From Fretibacter rubidus (GTDB taxonomy: Bacteria; Pseudomonadota; Alphaproteobacteria; Caulobacterales; Maricaulaceae), in contig NZ_CP163423.1 of assembly GCF_041429785.1 (NCBI RefSeq), positions 1,922,001 to 1,986,000 of the forward strand: 64,000 nt of DNA, read 5' to 3'. The translations under genes were made by a program, and so were the position numbers. Positions within the stretch are counted from its first letter, which is position 1. Each line of letters begins with the position of its first letter. Positions 47,837-58,496 of this stretch are shown here, piece by piece. Below the pieces are notes generated by a model that saw nothing but the letters and a program-made list of their open reading frames with translations, ran no database searches and was not told the DNA's origin.

Positions 47837-49981
47837 ATGCCAACTGCTGCGAATACAAATACGCCGAAACACCCTGCAATATGGGTGCCACATCGCCCCG
47901 ACCGTCCTGAAAAATCGGAAGGCGGTAAGACATTTCAGCTTGTGTCAGAATTTGAACCCAAAGGCGACCAGCCCAAAGCGATTAAAGCACTCTGCGACGG
48001 TCTGTCTGACTATGAACGCGACCAAGTCCTGCTGGGGGTTACGGGGTCTGGCAAAACCTTCACAATGGCAAAGATTATAGAGCAGACCCAGCGCCCTGCC
48101 CTGATCTTAGCGCCAAATAAGACGCTCGCCGCGCAGCTTTACGGGGAATTTAAAAACTTCTTTCCCAATAATGCCGTGGAATATTTCGTATCCTATTACG
48201 ATTACTATCAACCCGAAGCTTATGTCCCGCGCACGGACACCTTTATTGAAAAAGATAGTAGCGTGAATGAACAAATTGACCGTATGCGCCACGCCGCGAC
48301 ACGGGCTATTTTGGAACGTGATGACGTGATTATCGTTGCGTCAGTCTCCTGTATTTACGGTATTGGATCGGTTGAAACCTATACAGAAATGACCATTGAT
48401 GTCGCCGTGGAACAATCGCTCGACCCGCGTGAATTTATGGCGCAGCTCGTGGCTCTGCAATATGCGCGTAATGATTTGGCGTTTCAACGCGGGACATTTC
48501 GCGTGCGCGGCGACACGATAGAACTGTTCCCTGCCCACTATGACGATATGGCGTGGCGCATTGATTTCTTTGGCGATGACATTGACAGCATCGTCGAATT
48601 TGACCCGTTGACGGGGAAGACAGGGCGCAAGCTAGACCGCGTCCGCATCTATGCCAATAGCCACTACGTCACCCCGCGCCCGACTGTGCAGGCCGCGATG
48701 AAAGGCATCAAAGCCGAGCTTGCAACACGATTGGCCCAATTTGAGGCGGAAGGCAAATTACTGGAAGCGCAACGCCTGCAACAACGCACAGAATTTGATT
48801 TGGAAATGCTGGCCGCCCAAGGGTTCTGCACGGGTATCGAGAACTATTCGCGTTACCTCACCGGCCGCGCACCCGGCGAGCCGCCGCCCACCATGTTTGA
48901 ATATCTGCCCGAAAATGCCCTTCTCTTTACCGATGAAAGCCATGTCTCTGTGCCGCAAATTGGCGGCATGAGCCGGGGCGATGCCAACCGCAAAGGCACA
49001 TTGGCAGAGCATGGTTTCCGTCTGCCAAGTTGTATCGATAACCGCCCGCTGAAATTTGAAGAATGGGACGCTATGCGCCCGCAAACCGTGCATGTATCGG
49101 CCACTCCGGGCGATTGGGAAATGGAACGTACGGGCGGTGTGTTTGTCGAACAAGTCATTCGCCCTACGGGCCTGATTGACCCGCCCGTTGAAATTCGTCC
49201 CGTGGCCAAAGACGGCGCGTCACAAGTTGATGACGTCATTGATGAAGTGCAGCGCGTGGCCGCCAAAGGCTTCCGCTCGCTGATTACCACTTTGACCAAA
49301 AAAATGGCCGAAGATTTGACCGACTACATGCACGACCAAGGCATTCGCGTTCGCTATATGCATAGCGATATCGACACATTGGAGCGCATAGATATCATCC
49401 GCGATTTGCGCCTGGGTGTGTTTGATGTGCTTATCGGGATTAACTTGTTGCGCGAGGGGCTCGACATCCCTGAATGTGCCTTTGTCGGGATATTAGACGC
49501 GGATAAGGAAGGCTTCTTACGTTCTGAAACATCGCTTATCCAAACCATTGGCCGCGCCGCGCGCAATTCCGAGGCGCGCGTTGTGCTTTACGCTGATAAA
49601 ATCACTGGCTCTATGGAACGCGCGATGAGCGAGACCGAACGCCGCCGTGAACGTCAAATCGCACATAATGAAAAACACGGCATCACGCCGACTACTGTGT
49701 TGCGCGGTGTTATCGATGTTGTCGGTGATAGCGAGGCGGGCGAAGAAGTGAAAGCCAATGCCAAGCGCTACACGAAATCTGGGCAATTGACCAAGCAAGC
49801 CCTGCGAGAGATGGGTAAAATCCGCGAAGCCGCAGAACCCGGCCAAGAAGGCTTTGCAGGCGCGAACCTCACCGCTGTTCTGGCGGATCTTGAAAAACAA
49901 ATGTTTGTCGCGGCCGAAAACTTAGAGTTTGAAGAAGCCGCAAGGATTAGGGATGAAATTAAGCAGCTGACGGATGCTTAG
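47837..49981 (+). CDS. uvrB: UvrABC system protein B
   Basis: A 714-residue excision-repair helicase-like protein. Walker [18 protein letters not shown], beta-hairpin region [32 protein letters not shown], helicase motif [18 protein letters not shown], and the C-terminal UVR motif [15 protein letters not shown]. The frame is open 47 codons further upstream, but the ATG at 47837 begins family-like sequence; no good Shine-Dalgarno is visible, so the start is uncertain. No GTTC-N7-GTTC box was seen upstream, unlike ssb/uvrA. Confidence 0.95.
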   Translation: MPTAANTNTPKHPAIWVPHRPDRPEKSEGGKTFQLVSEFEPKGDQPKAIKALCDGLSDYERDQVLLGVTGSGKTFTMAKIIEQTQRPALILAPNKTLAAQLYGEFKNFFPNNAVEYFVSYYDYYQPEAYVPRTDTFIEKDSSVNEQIDRMRHAATRAILERDDVIIVASVSCIYGIGSVETYTEMTIDVAVEQSLDPREFMAQLVALQYARNDLAFQRGTFRVRGDTIELFPAHYDDMAWRIDFFGDDIDSIVEFDPLTGKTGRKLDRVRIYANSHYVTPRPTVQAAMKGIKAELATRLAQFEAEGKLLEAQRLQQRTEFDLEMLAAQGFCTGIENYSRYLTGRAPGEPPPTMFEYLPENALLFTDESHVSVPQIGGMSRGDANRKGTLAEHGFRLPSCIDNRPLKFEEWDAMRPQTVHVSATPGDWEMERTGGVFVEQVIRPTGLIDPPVEIRPVAKDGASQVDDVIDEVQRVAAKGFRSLITTLTKKMAEDLTDYMHDQGIRVRYMHSDIDTLERIDIIRDLRLGVFDVLIGINLLREGLDIPECAFVGILDADKEGFLRSETSLIQTIGRAARNSEARVVLYADKITGSMERAMSETERRRERQIAHNEKHGITPTTVLRGVIDVVGDSEAGEEVKANAKRYTKSGQLTKQALREMGKIREAAEPGQEGFAGANLTAVLADLEKQMFVAAENLEFEEAARIRDEIKQLTDA

Positions 49982-50038
49982 TGTTTTGATTGCATATCGC
50001 CCGACCCTGTGTCGGGTATCCATGCAATAAGTTCGACA

Positions 50039-51103
50039 TCAGCGCAAGCCTAAGACGTTGCTAAGATTACAATAGTAATTAATTAATTCGTCAGGGTTCT
50101 CAGCGCGACGTGATTCCTCTACCTCAACACTGTCTTGAATTGGCGCTTCAGATAGAGAAATATTTTCAAAAACATCAACATAATCAATATCATAATGCTC
50201 ACACATCATGTGATTATCGGCTGCGAAATTGGCGTCAATGACCTTTGCAAGAGCCGCTAGGAAGTCAGCGTTGAAACTAACCACAGTCCCCATCCGCTGT
50301 GACAATTCGGTCAAAATATCATTGCCCTCATGTGGGCCCATGACGATATGACCTGCGCGAATGGCCTCTGTCGCCGCGTCAACAAGATGAGGATGAAAGC
50401 GCGTATTGGCGCGGATTTCAATCAAATCAGGCTTTAGGGTCAGCCCTGCTTTTTCGCAAAAATCCTGCCAGAGTGATCCGTCTTTTCCTGGCAATCCACC
50501 GACAAGAGGTTTGATGTTGCATGATTTTTCAATGGCCTGATAACCACCCCAGAGGTCAAGAAGATTATATCCAGAGAGTTGCCGCGCGCTGTGATAACCG
50601 TCTAAAATCGAGGCGATATATTGACGTTCCAACCCTGTGAATAAATCAGGGTTGAGGCCGTGGCTTTGCAACACGGCCTCTAATTCAAACACCCTATCGG
50701 GCGCGCGGAACAGCCATTGACTATAGCTGGACCGTAGTAGCGCCGATTGCGGACGGACATAACCGATGATGCGTATATCTTCAAAAATGCGTCTTGCCCG
50801 TTCCGTGATAATCCCCATGGCGCGCGGGGTTTGAAACAGAAATTCGTGCGACAGTATCGCGACATCACCGCCTGCTTTGGCAGTATTAAGCAATATATCC
50901 AGCCGTTTTATTCTCGCATTATCCGCCTGGGCACTACCCGCCTCACCCGTTTCCAAATCCGTGAAATCAGACGGCGCAAGATGGCAAAAAAAAGTCCGCT
51001 CTACACAAGGTCCACCTTGGGACGCATTGTGCTGAGCGAACAGATTTTGAATAGAGGTCGAGCCGCATTTCCCTGGTCCAATATGGAGGATAAGGCGGCT
51101 CAT
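50039..51103 (-). CDS. Sulfotransferase-like P-loop protein
   Basis: 354 residues. The N-terminus LILHIGPGKCGSTSIQNLF is the PAPS-binding P-loop of the sulfotransferase superfamily, and IIGYVRPQSALLRSSYSQWL resembles its 3'-phosphate-binding region (R...S). Such proteins in marine Alphaproteobacteria often act on surface polysaccharides, but the substrate here is unknown. No signal peptide. It lies between the cytoplasmic cyclophilin (9 bases away) and the convergent uvrB. The 3' end around 50060 is AT-rich. Confidence 0.78.
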   Translation of the reverse strand: MSRLILHIGPGKCGSTSIQNLFAQHNASQGGPCVERTFFCHLAPSDFTDLETGEAGSAQADNARIKRLDILLNTAKAGGDVAILSHEFLFQTPRAMGIITERARRIFEDIRIIGYVRPQSALLRSSYSQWLFRAPDRVFELEAVLQSHGLNPDLFTGLERQYIASILDGYHSARQLSGYNLLDLWGGYQAIEKSCNIKPLVGGLPGKDGSLWQDFCEKAGLTLKPDLIEIRANTRFHPHLVDAATEAIRAGHIVMGPHEGNDILTELSQRMGTVVSFNADFLAALAKVIDANFAADNHMMCEHYDIDYVDVFENISLSEAPIQDSVEVEESRRAENPDELINYYCNLSNVLGLR

Positions 51104-51112
51104 GGCCTGTTA

Positions 51113-51571
51113 TTAGCTGATCGTTGCTTTGACGATTTTACCGGGGTAACGGGGTGGCTCGCCTTTTGGGATGGCGTCTACCGTGTCCATACCGCTCTCG
51201 ACCACGCCCCACACTGTATATTGCTTATCCAGGAATGTCGCGTCATCAAGGCAGATGAAAAACTGGCTGCTTGCGGAATTTGGGTTCTGGCTACGCGCCA
51301 TAGAACACACACCGCGCACATGCGGCTCGCTTGAGAACTCAGCCGGGATTTTTGTATCAGCACCACCCATGCCTGTCCCGTCAGGACAGCCACCTTGGGC
51401 CATAAAGCCGTCGATTACGCGGTGAAATGTTAGTCCGTCATAAAATCCTTCGCCGACAAGACGAGAGATTTGTTTGACATGGGACGGCGCAAGATCTGGG
51501 CGAAGTTTGATAACAACATCCGCAGGCTCGCCGCTATTGGTATCAATGGTCAAAGTCAGTGTATCAGCCAT
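51113..51571 (-). CDS. Cytoplasmic cyclophilin-type peptidyl-prolyl isomerase
   Basis: A 152-residue cyclophilin without signal peptide. Active-site segments YDGLTFHRVIDGFMAQGG (catalytic Arg), SMARSQNPNSASSQFFIC and LDKQYTVWGVV are intact. It is the second of two adjacent cyclophilin genes in the coaD neighbourhood, a conserved arrangement in Alphaproteobacteria. Confidence 0.95.
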   Translation of the reverse strand: MADTLTLTIDTNSGEPADVVIKLRPDLAPSHVKQISRLVGEGFYDGLTFHRVIDGFMAQGGCPDGTGMGGADTKIPAEFSSEPHVRGVCSMARSQNPNSASSQFFICLDDATFLDKQYTVWGVVESGMDTVDAIPKGEPPRYPGKIVKATIS

Positions 51572-51607
51572 GAATGGCTCCTTTTTGATTTAAAAATGAG
51601 AGTGTAT

Positions 51608-52534
51608 TTAGAGTGTGCGGGTAGGCACAGCGATGTCGCAAATTTCAGGATATTTCCCGTCAGCTTTTTTCTGCGTCGCCATGAATTGATCAAAAGCTGC
51701 GCTATCGACTTTCATGACTTGTACAGTCGGGCGCTCACCTTCGGGCAGGTCAGCCGCAATACGGACAGTTTTCATCGCGTCAGGCACGAAGCCGCCCTCG
51801 CCCGCATTGCCGACTTTAATCTTCGTCAGCAGATTACGGCCCATGACAGTATTGCCCCAGATGGAATATTGCGTGTCCAAATGAGACGCCGTATCACGCA
51901 TGAGGAAGAACTGGCTGTTACCGCTATTAGGGTTTTGCGAGCGCGCCATGGATGTCACACCTTTGCAGTGAATAGCAAAAGCATCGACTTTACCGTCTTT
52001 GGTCAAAATCGCTTGGCTAGCGGGTTGGCTCGCCACAGGCAGACCTTTGTAAAAGCCTACGCCGACTTCGCCTTTGGACGGGCTGCGTGGGTCAACGGGT
52101 TGCGCGCCAATCAGCTCAATTGGCATGGACGGCGAGCGGCGGAAGGTAAATTCACCCTCAATATCCGGCAAATCGCTATCGCCCGTACCGTCACCCTTAG
52201 GATCACCTGTCTGGTTCATGAACCCTTCAATCACGCGGTGAAAGGTGATGAAATCATAGAAGTTTTGACGCGTCAGCGTTTTAATCTGCTCAACATGTTT
52301 GGGAGCAATTTCAGGAAAAAGCTCGACGCCAATCATCCCGTATTCGGTGTCAATCAACATTAGGTTTTCAGGGTCAACAGTCCGCCACGCACTATCAGGC
52401 GCAGAGACATCAGCCGTCGTTGTCACAGACGCGGTCGGCGCCACAGTTGCACTATCTTGCGGGGCCTCTGCTGCGCAGGCTGAAACAGAAAACGCCAAGG
52501 CGGCACAGGTCGAGAGAAGAAAACGAGACATCAT
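51608..52534 (-). CDS. Exported cyclophilin-type peptidyl-prolyl isomerase (lipoprotein)
   Basis: 308 residues. The signal peptide ends FSVSAC, a lipobox, so it is probably a lipoprotein facing the periplasm. A Ser/Thr/Ala-rich linker is followed by a cyclophilin domain (YDFITFHRVIEGFMNQTG, SMARSQNPNSGNSQFFLM) with an insertion between strands (~125-180). A ~50-residue C-terminal extension follows. The start overlaps the coaD stop (ATGATG; the second ATG is equally possible). Confidence 0.92.
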   Translation of the reverse strand: MMSRFLLSTCAALAFSVSACAAEAPQDSATVAPTASVTTTADVSAPDSAWRTVDPENLMLIDTEYGMIGVELFPEIAPKHVEQIKTLTRQNFYDFITFHRVIEGFMNQTGDPKGDGTGDSDLPDIEGEFTFRRSPSMPIELIGAQPVDPRSPSKGEVGVGFYKGLPVASQPASQAILTKDGKVDAFAIHCKGVTSMARSQNPNSGNSQFFLMRDTASHLDTQYSIWGNTVMGRNLLTKIKVGNAGEGGFVPDAMKTVRIAADLPEGERPTVQVMKVDSAAFDQFMATQKKADGKYPEICDIAVPTRTL

Positions 52535-53037
52535 GAGTATTTATCCTTTAGGCGGTGCTCAACCTCGGGCGTTACAAACTGTCCGACATCACCGCCAAGG
52601 CGGGCGATTTCTTTCACAAGGCGGGACGCAATGGTTTGGTATTGCGGGTCAGCCATTAGGAACACAGTTTCAATATCCGGGTTAAGACGGTCATTCATTC
52701 CGGCCATTTGGAATTCATATTCGAAATCCGAAACAGCCCTTAAGCCGCGCACAATAGTGGTTGCGCCGACACTTTCAACAAAATGTATCAGTAGACCTTC
52801 AAACGGCAGCACCTCGACCTCGATAAGCTCGCGCAGCGGGGCGACAGCGTTTTCGACCATCTCAACACGTTCATCCAAGGCGAAAAGCGGGTTCTTGCCC
52901 CGATTGATGGCAACGGCAACGACCAGCTTGTCACAGAGATTGCTGGCCCGTTTGATAATATCCAAATGCCCCAATGTCATGGGGTCAAATGTGCCTGGAT
53001 AAAGCGCGGTCCGTTTTTGAGGGGAATGGTCTGTCAT
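52531..53037 (-). CDS. coaD: Phosphopantetheine adenylyltransferase
   Basis: A 168-residue nucleotidyltransferase for the penultimate step of coenzyme A synthesis. PGTFDPMTLGHLDIIKRA carries the T/HxGH motif; RGLRAVSDFEYEFQMAGMN and the C-terminal LVKEIARLGGDVGQFV are typical. It overlaps the cyclophilin gene. In related genomes it directly follows gyrA; here a trimeric autotransporter gene lies in between. Confidence 0.97.
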   Translation of the reverse strand: MTDHSPQKRTALYPGTFDPMTLGHLDIIKRASNLCDKLVVAVAINRGKNPLFALDERVEMVENAVAPLRELIEVEVLPFEGLLIHFVESVGATTIVRGLRAVSDFEYEFQMAGMNDRLNPDIETVFLMADPQYQTIASRLVKEIARLGGDVGQFVTPEVEHRLKDKYS

Positions 53038-53072
53038 GCTTTGCTTATAACGGCGCGCCCGCGCATTTCTAG

Positions 53073-53103
53073 CAAAAAAAATGGCAGGGCGTGAGCCCTG
53101 CCA
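53073..53103 (-). terminator. Terminator after the autotransporter gene
   Basis: GGCAGGGC pairs with GCCCTGCC around a 4-base loop; a run of eight Ts follows on the minus strand. Confidence 0.9.
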
Positions 53104-53136
53104 TACGACGGTTGAGGGGCACTACAACCATTCGTT

Positions 53137-55404
53137 CTAAAAGCCCTCGAAACGGGCCTGTAATTTACCAGACACAGCGTCGCCGCCTTTGGCAATGGAC
53201 GCCCCGAAAGCCCAATTATCATTGCCACGTATGGCAAGCGTCGCGCCGACACCGACTTCATCACCGTAAAAACCGACACCGCCAGCCGCTGACCATTTGG
53301 CATTGGGCGACAGATACATATCAGGTAGCGCCGCGACAGAGGCTAAGCCGCCTTCAAGATCCGTAATCGCCTCTTGGTTATCCGCGATTAGTCCAAAGTT
53401 CCGGTCAATCAAACCCCGGTTTTCCGAAATTGCATTGGTGTTGGATAAGATGGCGCCCGCATTGGCGAGGCCGCGAGAACTGTTCATCGCTATAGCATTG
53501 TCTTGTGCGCTATTACGTTGCTGCTCGGCCGCAATATTATCCTCATTCGCCGCCACGCGGTCAGTGACATCTGTAATATCAGTTGTGATAGAAGCAATCG
53601 CATCGGTATTCGTCGCAATAGCGTCCGTATTTGTCGCAATATCAGACGTGTTAGTCGCTATGGCGGCTGTATTGGTGGCAATTGCGGCTGTGTTCCCGGC
53701 TATGGCACCCGTGTTCGTTGCAATAGCGCCTGTGTTGGTCGTAATCGCAGCGGTGTTACCTGTAATGGCGGCCGTATTGGTGCCAATCGCGGTGGTATTA
53801 CCACCAATCGCCGTTGTATTGGCACCAATGGCTGTCGTATTGCCGCCAATCGCGGTGGTGTTATTCCCGATCAAGGTCGCGTTATTGCTGATCGTATTAC
53901 CTTGTGCCCCGACAAGCGTTTGCAACGCGCCAATCGCGGCCAGATTACTATTAATGAGCGCCGTATTACCACCCCCCATCGACGTCAGCGTTTGCACTTG
54001 GGTGGCAAGTTGGAACATCTGGTGCCCGTTTACGGCATTATCAGACCCTGCAAATATCCCGCCGTCTGCAACCCCGGTCAGCAGGCGGTTACCGATTCCC
54101 ATCTCACCGCCTGTTGCATCGACGCCTTCGGTTAGGGTTATGCCGCCAATTATAATCCCGTTATAGGCTGCCTGTGCGGCCCCCACATCCAGCGTTGCGA
54201 CAGATCCAAACCCAATCGCGACGCCGTTATCGGCCAAGACTGTGTTGGACCCGCCAATCGCAACTGAATTGGTCGCGGTCACCACGTTACTCGCCCCCAT
54301 AGAGATATTGAAATCTCCTGTAATAGCAGAAGCTTGGCCAAAAAAGCCGCCAGCAGCAAAATTACCAAGACCTGTGATATTCTGTGCTGTGCCGACAATA
54401 TGATTATTGCCGGATGTTTGGCCGTTAATACTATTGAAAAATCCCGTGACCGTAGACAAGCTGCCATCAACAGAGTTTTCGCCGCCCATAACAAAAACAC
54501 CAGTTTGTTCGTCATTGATGACACCACCGCCCAGAGTATTATTATTGCCGATGACAGCAGAATTCAGGACGAAATCACCCACTGTGTTGTCATCACCCAT
54601 CACAGTCGAATCGACCAAAGTGATCCCAATTATGTTTCTAGCACCAGACACAAATGAACTGCTCAAATCGTCCCCAATGACATGGCCCGTGCCGATGATT
54701 GCGCTATGTTCGACATTATTGCCGATTGTATTGCTCTCACCTGACACAAGATTATATCGAGCGTTATCAAAGAAGACGTTATTTTCACCAGAAACCGCAT
54801 TGTTACGATTGCTCGCGCCAAATTGATTGCCCGTACCAGACACTGCATTACGACCATTACCAAAGCCAAAAATATGACTCGCGCCTGAAATAACGCTGCC
54901 GCCATTACTATCGCCAATCTGGTGGCCAGACCCGCCGACCAACATTCCAAAGTTACCAAAACCTAAGGAAATTGACTGCCCACTAATCAGGCTGTTGGAT
55001 GTAAAGTCACCAATTGTACTGGCTTGCCCAACAAGTAGATTACTGTCGGTGTTTACCCCGATTGTATTGCCTATGCCGGTAATAATGCTGTTGCGCGTAT
55101 TATTGCCCATGACGTTGCCGACGCCATTGACATAATTGCGAAACCCGCCCGCACCGAGTGTGTTCTGTAGGCCGTTGATAACATTGCTATCCGAATTTGT
55201 CCCGATACAAAGCTGGCTACCGCCCACGACATTGCCGTTGCGACCGTCCCCGTCAAATTGTTGAATAGACCCCGTCGTGCAACTCGGCTCTAGCGTGCCG
55301 TCATAGGCCGCGACATCATTGTCCTGTGCGAAGGCTTGCCCCGCGCTGATCGCTAAGAAGCTCACGCTGGAGAGTGAAAGAAGAAATGATTTAGAAAATG
55401 TCAT
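53137..55404 (-). CDS. YadA-like trimeric autotransporter adhesin
   Basis: 755 residues. Signal peptide to AFA near residue 26. Residues ~40-430 are a repeating head with NxVSGxxNxxG-type turns (SGTGNQFGASNRNNAVSGEN), like the left-handed beta-roll of YadA heads. Residues ~500-610 are a stalk of about fourteen NTxAIxx heptads; residues ~610-680 are coiled coil. The last ~65 residues (ALPDMYLSPNAKWSAAGGVG to QARFEGF) are the YadA beta-barrel anchor ending in Phe. It is expected to be surface-exposed and trimeric, mediating attachment. A terminator follows. It separates gyrA from coaD, suggesting insertion in this lineage. Confidence 0.9.
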   Translation of the reverse strand: MTFSKSFLLSLSSVSFLAISAGQAFAQDNDVAAYDGTLEPSCTTGSIQQFDGDGRNGNVVGGSQLCIGTNSDSNVINGLQNTLGAGGFRNYVNGVGNVMGNNTRNSIITGIGNTIGVNTDSNLLVGQASTIGDFTSNSLISGQSISLGFGNFGMLVGGSGHQIGDSNGGSVISGASHIFGFGNGRNAVSGTGNQFGASNRNNAVSGENNVFFDNARYNLVSGESNTIGNNVEHSAIIGTGHVIGDDLSSSFVSGARNIIGITLVDSTVMGDDNTVGDFVLNSAVIGNNNTLGGGVINDEQTGVFVMGGENSVDGSLSTVTGFFNSINGQTSGNNHIVGTAQNITGLGNFAAGGFFGQASAITGDFNISMGASNVVTATNSVAIGGSNTVLADNGVAIGFGSVATLDVGAAQAAYNGIIIGGITLTEGVDATGGEMGIGNRLLTGVADGGIFAGSDNAVNGHQMFQLATQVQTLTSMGGGNTALINSNLAAIGALQTLVGAQGNTISNNATLIGNNTTAIGGNTTAIGANTTAIGGNTTAIGTNTAAITGNTAAITTNTGAIATNTGAIAGNTAAIATNTAAIATNTSDIATNTDAIATNTDAIASITTDITDVTDRVAANEDNIAAEQQRNSAQDNAIAMNSSRGLANAGAILSNTNAISENRGLIDRNFGLIADNQEAITDLEGGLASVAALPDMYLSPNAKWSAAGGVGFYGDEVGVGATLAIRGNDNWAFGASIAKGGDAVSGKLQARFEGF
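53595..53885 (-). repeat. 21-base tandem repeats encoding the autotransporter stalk
   Basis: About fourteen in-frame copies of a degenerate 21-base unit encode NTxAIxx heptads. Copies vary mostly at third positions and in the last two residues, so the array is not freshly amplified, but it could change in copy number without breaking the frame. Confidence 0.8.
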
Positions 55405-55455
55405 GATTTACGCCCAATCCTGTAAGTGTGTTACAAGACAGGTAAATCACGGTTT

Positions 55456-55490
55456 GAAAAAACCCCGCGTGACGGTCATCACGCGAGGTT
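55456..55490 (-). terminator. Terminator after gyrA
   Basis: On the minus strand CCTCGCGTGATGACCGTCACGC forms an 8-base or longer GC-rich stem (CGCGTGA/TCACGCG) followed by GGGG and TTTTTT. Confidence 0.8.
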
Positions 55491-55513
55491 ATAATTTTGG
55501 AATTAAATCAAGA

Positions 55514-58357
55514 TTATTCCGAAGTGGGTTCTGTTGGGGTGGCCTCTTCGCCGCCCTCTTCTTCGTCATCATCGCCCGCATCTTCGATACGGCCAATAGA
55601 GACGACTTTTTCGTCTTCTTTCGTCCGTAGCACCCAGACACCTTTGGCCGAACGCTGACTGATAGAGATATTGCGCACAGGCGTACGGATAAGCTGACCA
55701 CCATCGGTGACGAGCATAATTTGATCATCGTCCTCAACGGTAAAGCTGCGCACGAGTTTGGCGGGCGGAGCCTTCTTACCGCGGTCAAGGATTTGCGCGA
55801 CCATACCTTTGCCACCGCGTCCTTTACAGGAATAACGGAATGACGATGTGCGCTTACCAAGGCCATCATCAGCAATCGTCAGCACAAATTGCTCATTGGC
55901 AGACAGATAAGCGTAACGCTCGTCGGACAGAATTGTATCTGTATCCTCATCAGGTGTTTCTGACACGACATCATCGCCTAGCGCGCGACGTTCCGCGCCT
56001 GAGCGTTTTAAGAACGCCATACGCTCATCCTGGGTCAAGTCCACATGGCGCAAGATAGTCATGGAGATAACCTCGTCGCCACCCTCTTTGCCGAAGTCAG
56101 CCAAGCGAATACCACGCACACCTGTCGAGGCACGCGAGTTAAAGCGCCGCGCATCTGTGACTTTAAAGCGGATGGATTTACCTAATGCTGTGGTCAGTAG
56201 GACATCATCATCCTCAGAACACACACGGACATCGACAATACCGTCGCCTTCATCAGGCTTCATGGCAATTTTACCATTACGATTGACGCGGGTGAAATCG
56301 GCCAAGCTGTTACGGCGCACGCCACCACTGCGGGACGCAAACATAATATCCATATCCGCCCAGCTCTCTTCATCTTCTGGCAAGGCCATAATCGAATTAA
56401 TCGTCTCCCCTTGTGAAAGCGGGAGCAGGTTCACCAGCGCTTTGCCGCGCGTGGCAGGCCCGCCGAGCGGCAACTTCCAGACTTTAAGCTTATAAGCCAT
56501 ACCGTCGGAGCTAAAAAACAGCACGGGCGTATGGGTCGTGGCGACAAAGACCGTTGTGACGTAATCTTCATCCTTCATCGACATGCCAGAGCGGCCTTTA
56601 CCGCCGCGTCGCTGCGCGCGGTAGGTATCAAGGGGCGTGCGTTTAACGTAGCCCGCCGCTGTCACTGTGACGACCATGTCCTCCACCGCGATGAGGTCTT
56701 CGTCATCAAAATCCATACCGCCTTCGGTAAAGATAGAGCGGCGCGGCGTGGCAAACTTATCGCGCACATCGGTGAGTTCATCTTGGATAATCGCTGTCAC
56801 CCGTTCCCGAGAGCGCAGAATATCCAAAAGATCAGTAATCAGTGCGGCCAGCTTTTCGGCTTCCTCGGTAATTTCGTCCATACCAAGCGCGGTGAGTTTT
56901 AACAGGCGCAGTTCCAAAATCGCGCGGGCTTGTTCTTCGGTCAGTTGTATCGTGCCGTCATCCAGCAATTTGGAACGCGGATCTGCGATCAGCTTAATCA
57001 GGGCGCCCATATCTTTGGCAGGCCATGTCCGCGCGGTTAAATTATTGCGCGCGTCTTTGGGATTAGCAGAGCCGCGAATGATTTTGATAATCTCGTCAAT
57101 ATTGGCCACAGCGGTCGCCAGACCCACTAGGATATGCGCGCGGTCACGCGCTTTCGCGAGATCAAATTTAGAGCGCCGCGCAATAACGTCTTCGCGAAAG
57201 GCGAGGAACGCTTCTAGCATTTGACGCACATTCATCTGCTCTGGACGGCCACCATTAAGCGCCAGCATATTGGAGCTAAAGTTGGTTTGCAGTGCGGAGA
57301 AGCGGAATAATTGGTTCAGCACAACATCGGCGACGGCGTCACGCTTAAGCTCAACGACGATGCGCATACCCGTGCGATCACTTTCGTCGCGAATGGCGGA
57401 AATACCCTCAATACGCTTTTCATTCACAAGGCCCGCGATTTTAGCAATCAGCATGGCTTTGTTGACCTGATAGGGCAGTTCAGTCACGATAATCGCAAAG
57501 CGGTCTTTGCGGATTTCCTCGACCTCTGTCAGGGCCCGCATGATAATAGAGCCCTTACCCGTCAGCACAGATGATTTAGAACCAGACCGTCCCATAATCA
57601 GCGCGCCTGTCGGGAAATCAGGCCCGGGGACAATCTCTAGGATCTCGTCATCGGTCAGATTACCGTTTTCCAGCAACGCCAGCGCGCAATCAATCACTTC
57701 ACCCAGATTATGCGGCGGAATATTGGTCGCCATACCCACGGCGATACCCCCTGCCCCATTAACAAGGATATTGGGAAAGCGTGACGGCAGGACAACAGGT
57801 TCGCTTTCAGAGCTATCGTAATTGTCTTGGAAGTTGACCGTATTTTTCTCAATGTCAGCCAGCAAGCTCGCGGCGGGCTTGTCCATGCGCACTTCGGTAT
57901 AACGCATCGCAGCAGGCGGATCGCCGTCCACAGACCCAAAGTTGCCCTGACCATCCAAAAGCGGCAAACGCATAGAGAAATCTTGCGCCATACGCACCAG
58001 CGCGTCGTAAACGGCACTATCACCATGAGGGTGATATTTACCAATAACGTCACCCACAACACGGGCGGATTTCTTATAGGCTTTTTCACGGGTAAAGCCG
58101 TTCTCATGCATAGAATAAAGGATACGGCGGTGAACCGGTTTTAGGCCGTCACGCACATCGGGAATAGCGCGGCTAACGATAACAGACATGGCATAATCGA
58201 GATAGCTGCGGCGCATCTCGTCTTCGATCGTGATCGCCTCAATACCGTCAGGCAGAGGACCAGACCCACCATCAGAGCCGTCACCAGACTGCCCATCACC
58301 ACCCTCATTTGGTGGCAGATTTTCGTCGTCTTCAGGGATATCGTTATCAATGCTCAA
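55514..58357 (-). CDS. gyrA: DNA gyrase subunit A
   Basis: A 947-residue topoisomerase subunit. The N-terminus has an acidic, Gly-rich extension (~35 residues) before the usual core; active-site Tyr in [10 protein letters not shown]; quinolone-determining region [19 protein letters not shown] keeps Ser and Asp at the two main resistance positions (sensitive type). The C-terminal domain carries the GyrA box QRRGGKG. The C-terminal tail is acidic (DDEEEGGEE). The start codon is TTG, supported by AGGGAAA 8 bases upstream; no nearby ATG fits. Confidence 0.97.
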   Translation of the reverse strand: MSIDNDIPEDDENLPPNEGGDGQSGDGSDGGSGPLPDGIEAITIEDEMRRSYLDYAMSVIVSRAIPDVRDGLKPVHRRILYSMHENGFTREKAYKKSARVVGDVIGKYHPHGDSAVYDALVRMAQDFSMRLPLLDGQGNFGSVDGDPPAAMRYTEVRMDKPAASLLADIEKNTVNFQDNYDSSESEPVVLPSRFPNILVNGAGGIAVGMATNIPPHNLGEVIDCALALLENGNLTDDEILEIVPGPDFPTGALIMGRSGSKSSVLTGKGSIIMRALTEVEEIRKDRFAIIVTELPYQVNKAMLIAKIAGLVNEKRIEGISAIRDESDRTGMRIVVELKRDAVADVVLNQLFRFSALQTNFSSNMLALNGGRPEQMNVRQMLEAFLAFREDVIARRSKFDLAKARDRAHILVGLATAVANIDEIIKIIRGSANPKDARNNLTARTWPAKDMGALIKLIADPRSKLLDDGTIQLTEEQARAILELRLLKLTALGMDEITEEAEKLAALITDLLDILRSRERVTAIIQDELTDVRDKFATPRRSIFTEGGMDFDDEDLIAVEDMVVTVTAAGYVKRTPLDTYRAQRRGGKGRSGMSMKDEDYVTTVFVATTHTPVLFFSSDGMAYKLKVWKLPLGGPATRGKALVNLLPLSQGETINSIMALPEDEESWADMDIMFASRSGGVRRNSLADFTRVNRNGKIAMKPDEGDGIVDVRVCSEDDDVLLTTALGKSIRFKVTDARRFNSRASTGVRGIRLADFGKEGGDEVISMTILRHVDLTQDERMAFLKRSGAERRALGDDVVSETPDEDTDTILSDERYAYLSANEQFVLTIADDGLGKRTSSFRYSCKGRGGKGMVAQILDRGKKAPPAKLVRSFTVEDDDQIMLVTDGGQLIRTPVRNISISQRSAKGVWVLRTKEDEKVVSIGRIEDAGDDDEEEGGEEATPTEPTSE

Positions 58358-58496
58358 AGCGTGGTTTCCCTATTCCCTCGGGCGGGCTCGAATCGCGCCG
58401 CTCTAAAGGATAATAAGTAGCATTTTGATAGGCTTTAGGCAAATTTTCGGCGGGTTTAAATCGAACTCGAATTAGGCCGTTTTCGGGCCAATTCGC

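Noticed and set aside
49999-50016. Intrinsic terminator after uvrB
   Set aside because: A CCCGAC/GTCGGG hairpin is present but no T run follows, so it is not called.
53297-54166. Long plus-strand frame (289 codons) opposite the autotransporter
   Set aside because: It is the antisense reading of the 21-base repeats (Val/Ala/Ile periodic), a typical shadow of a repeat-coding gene.
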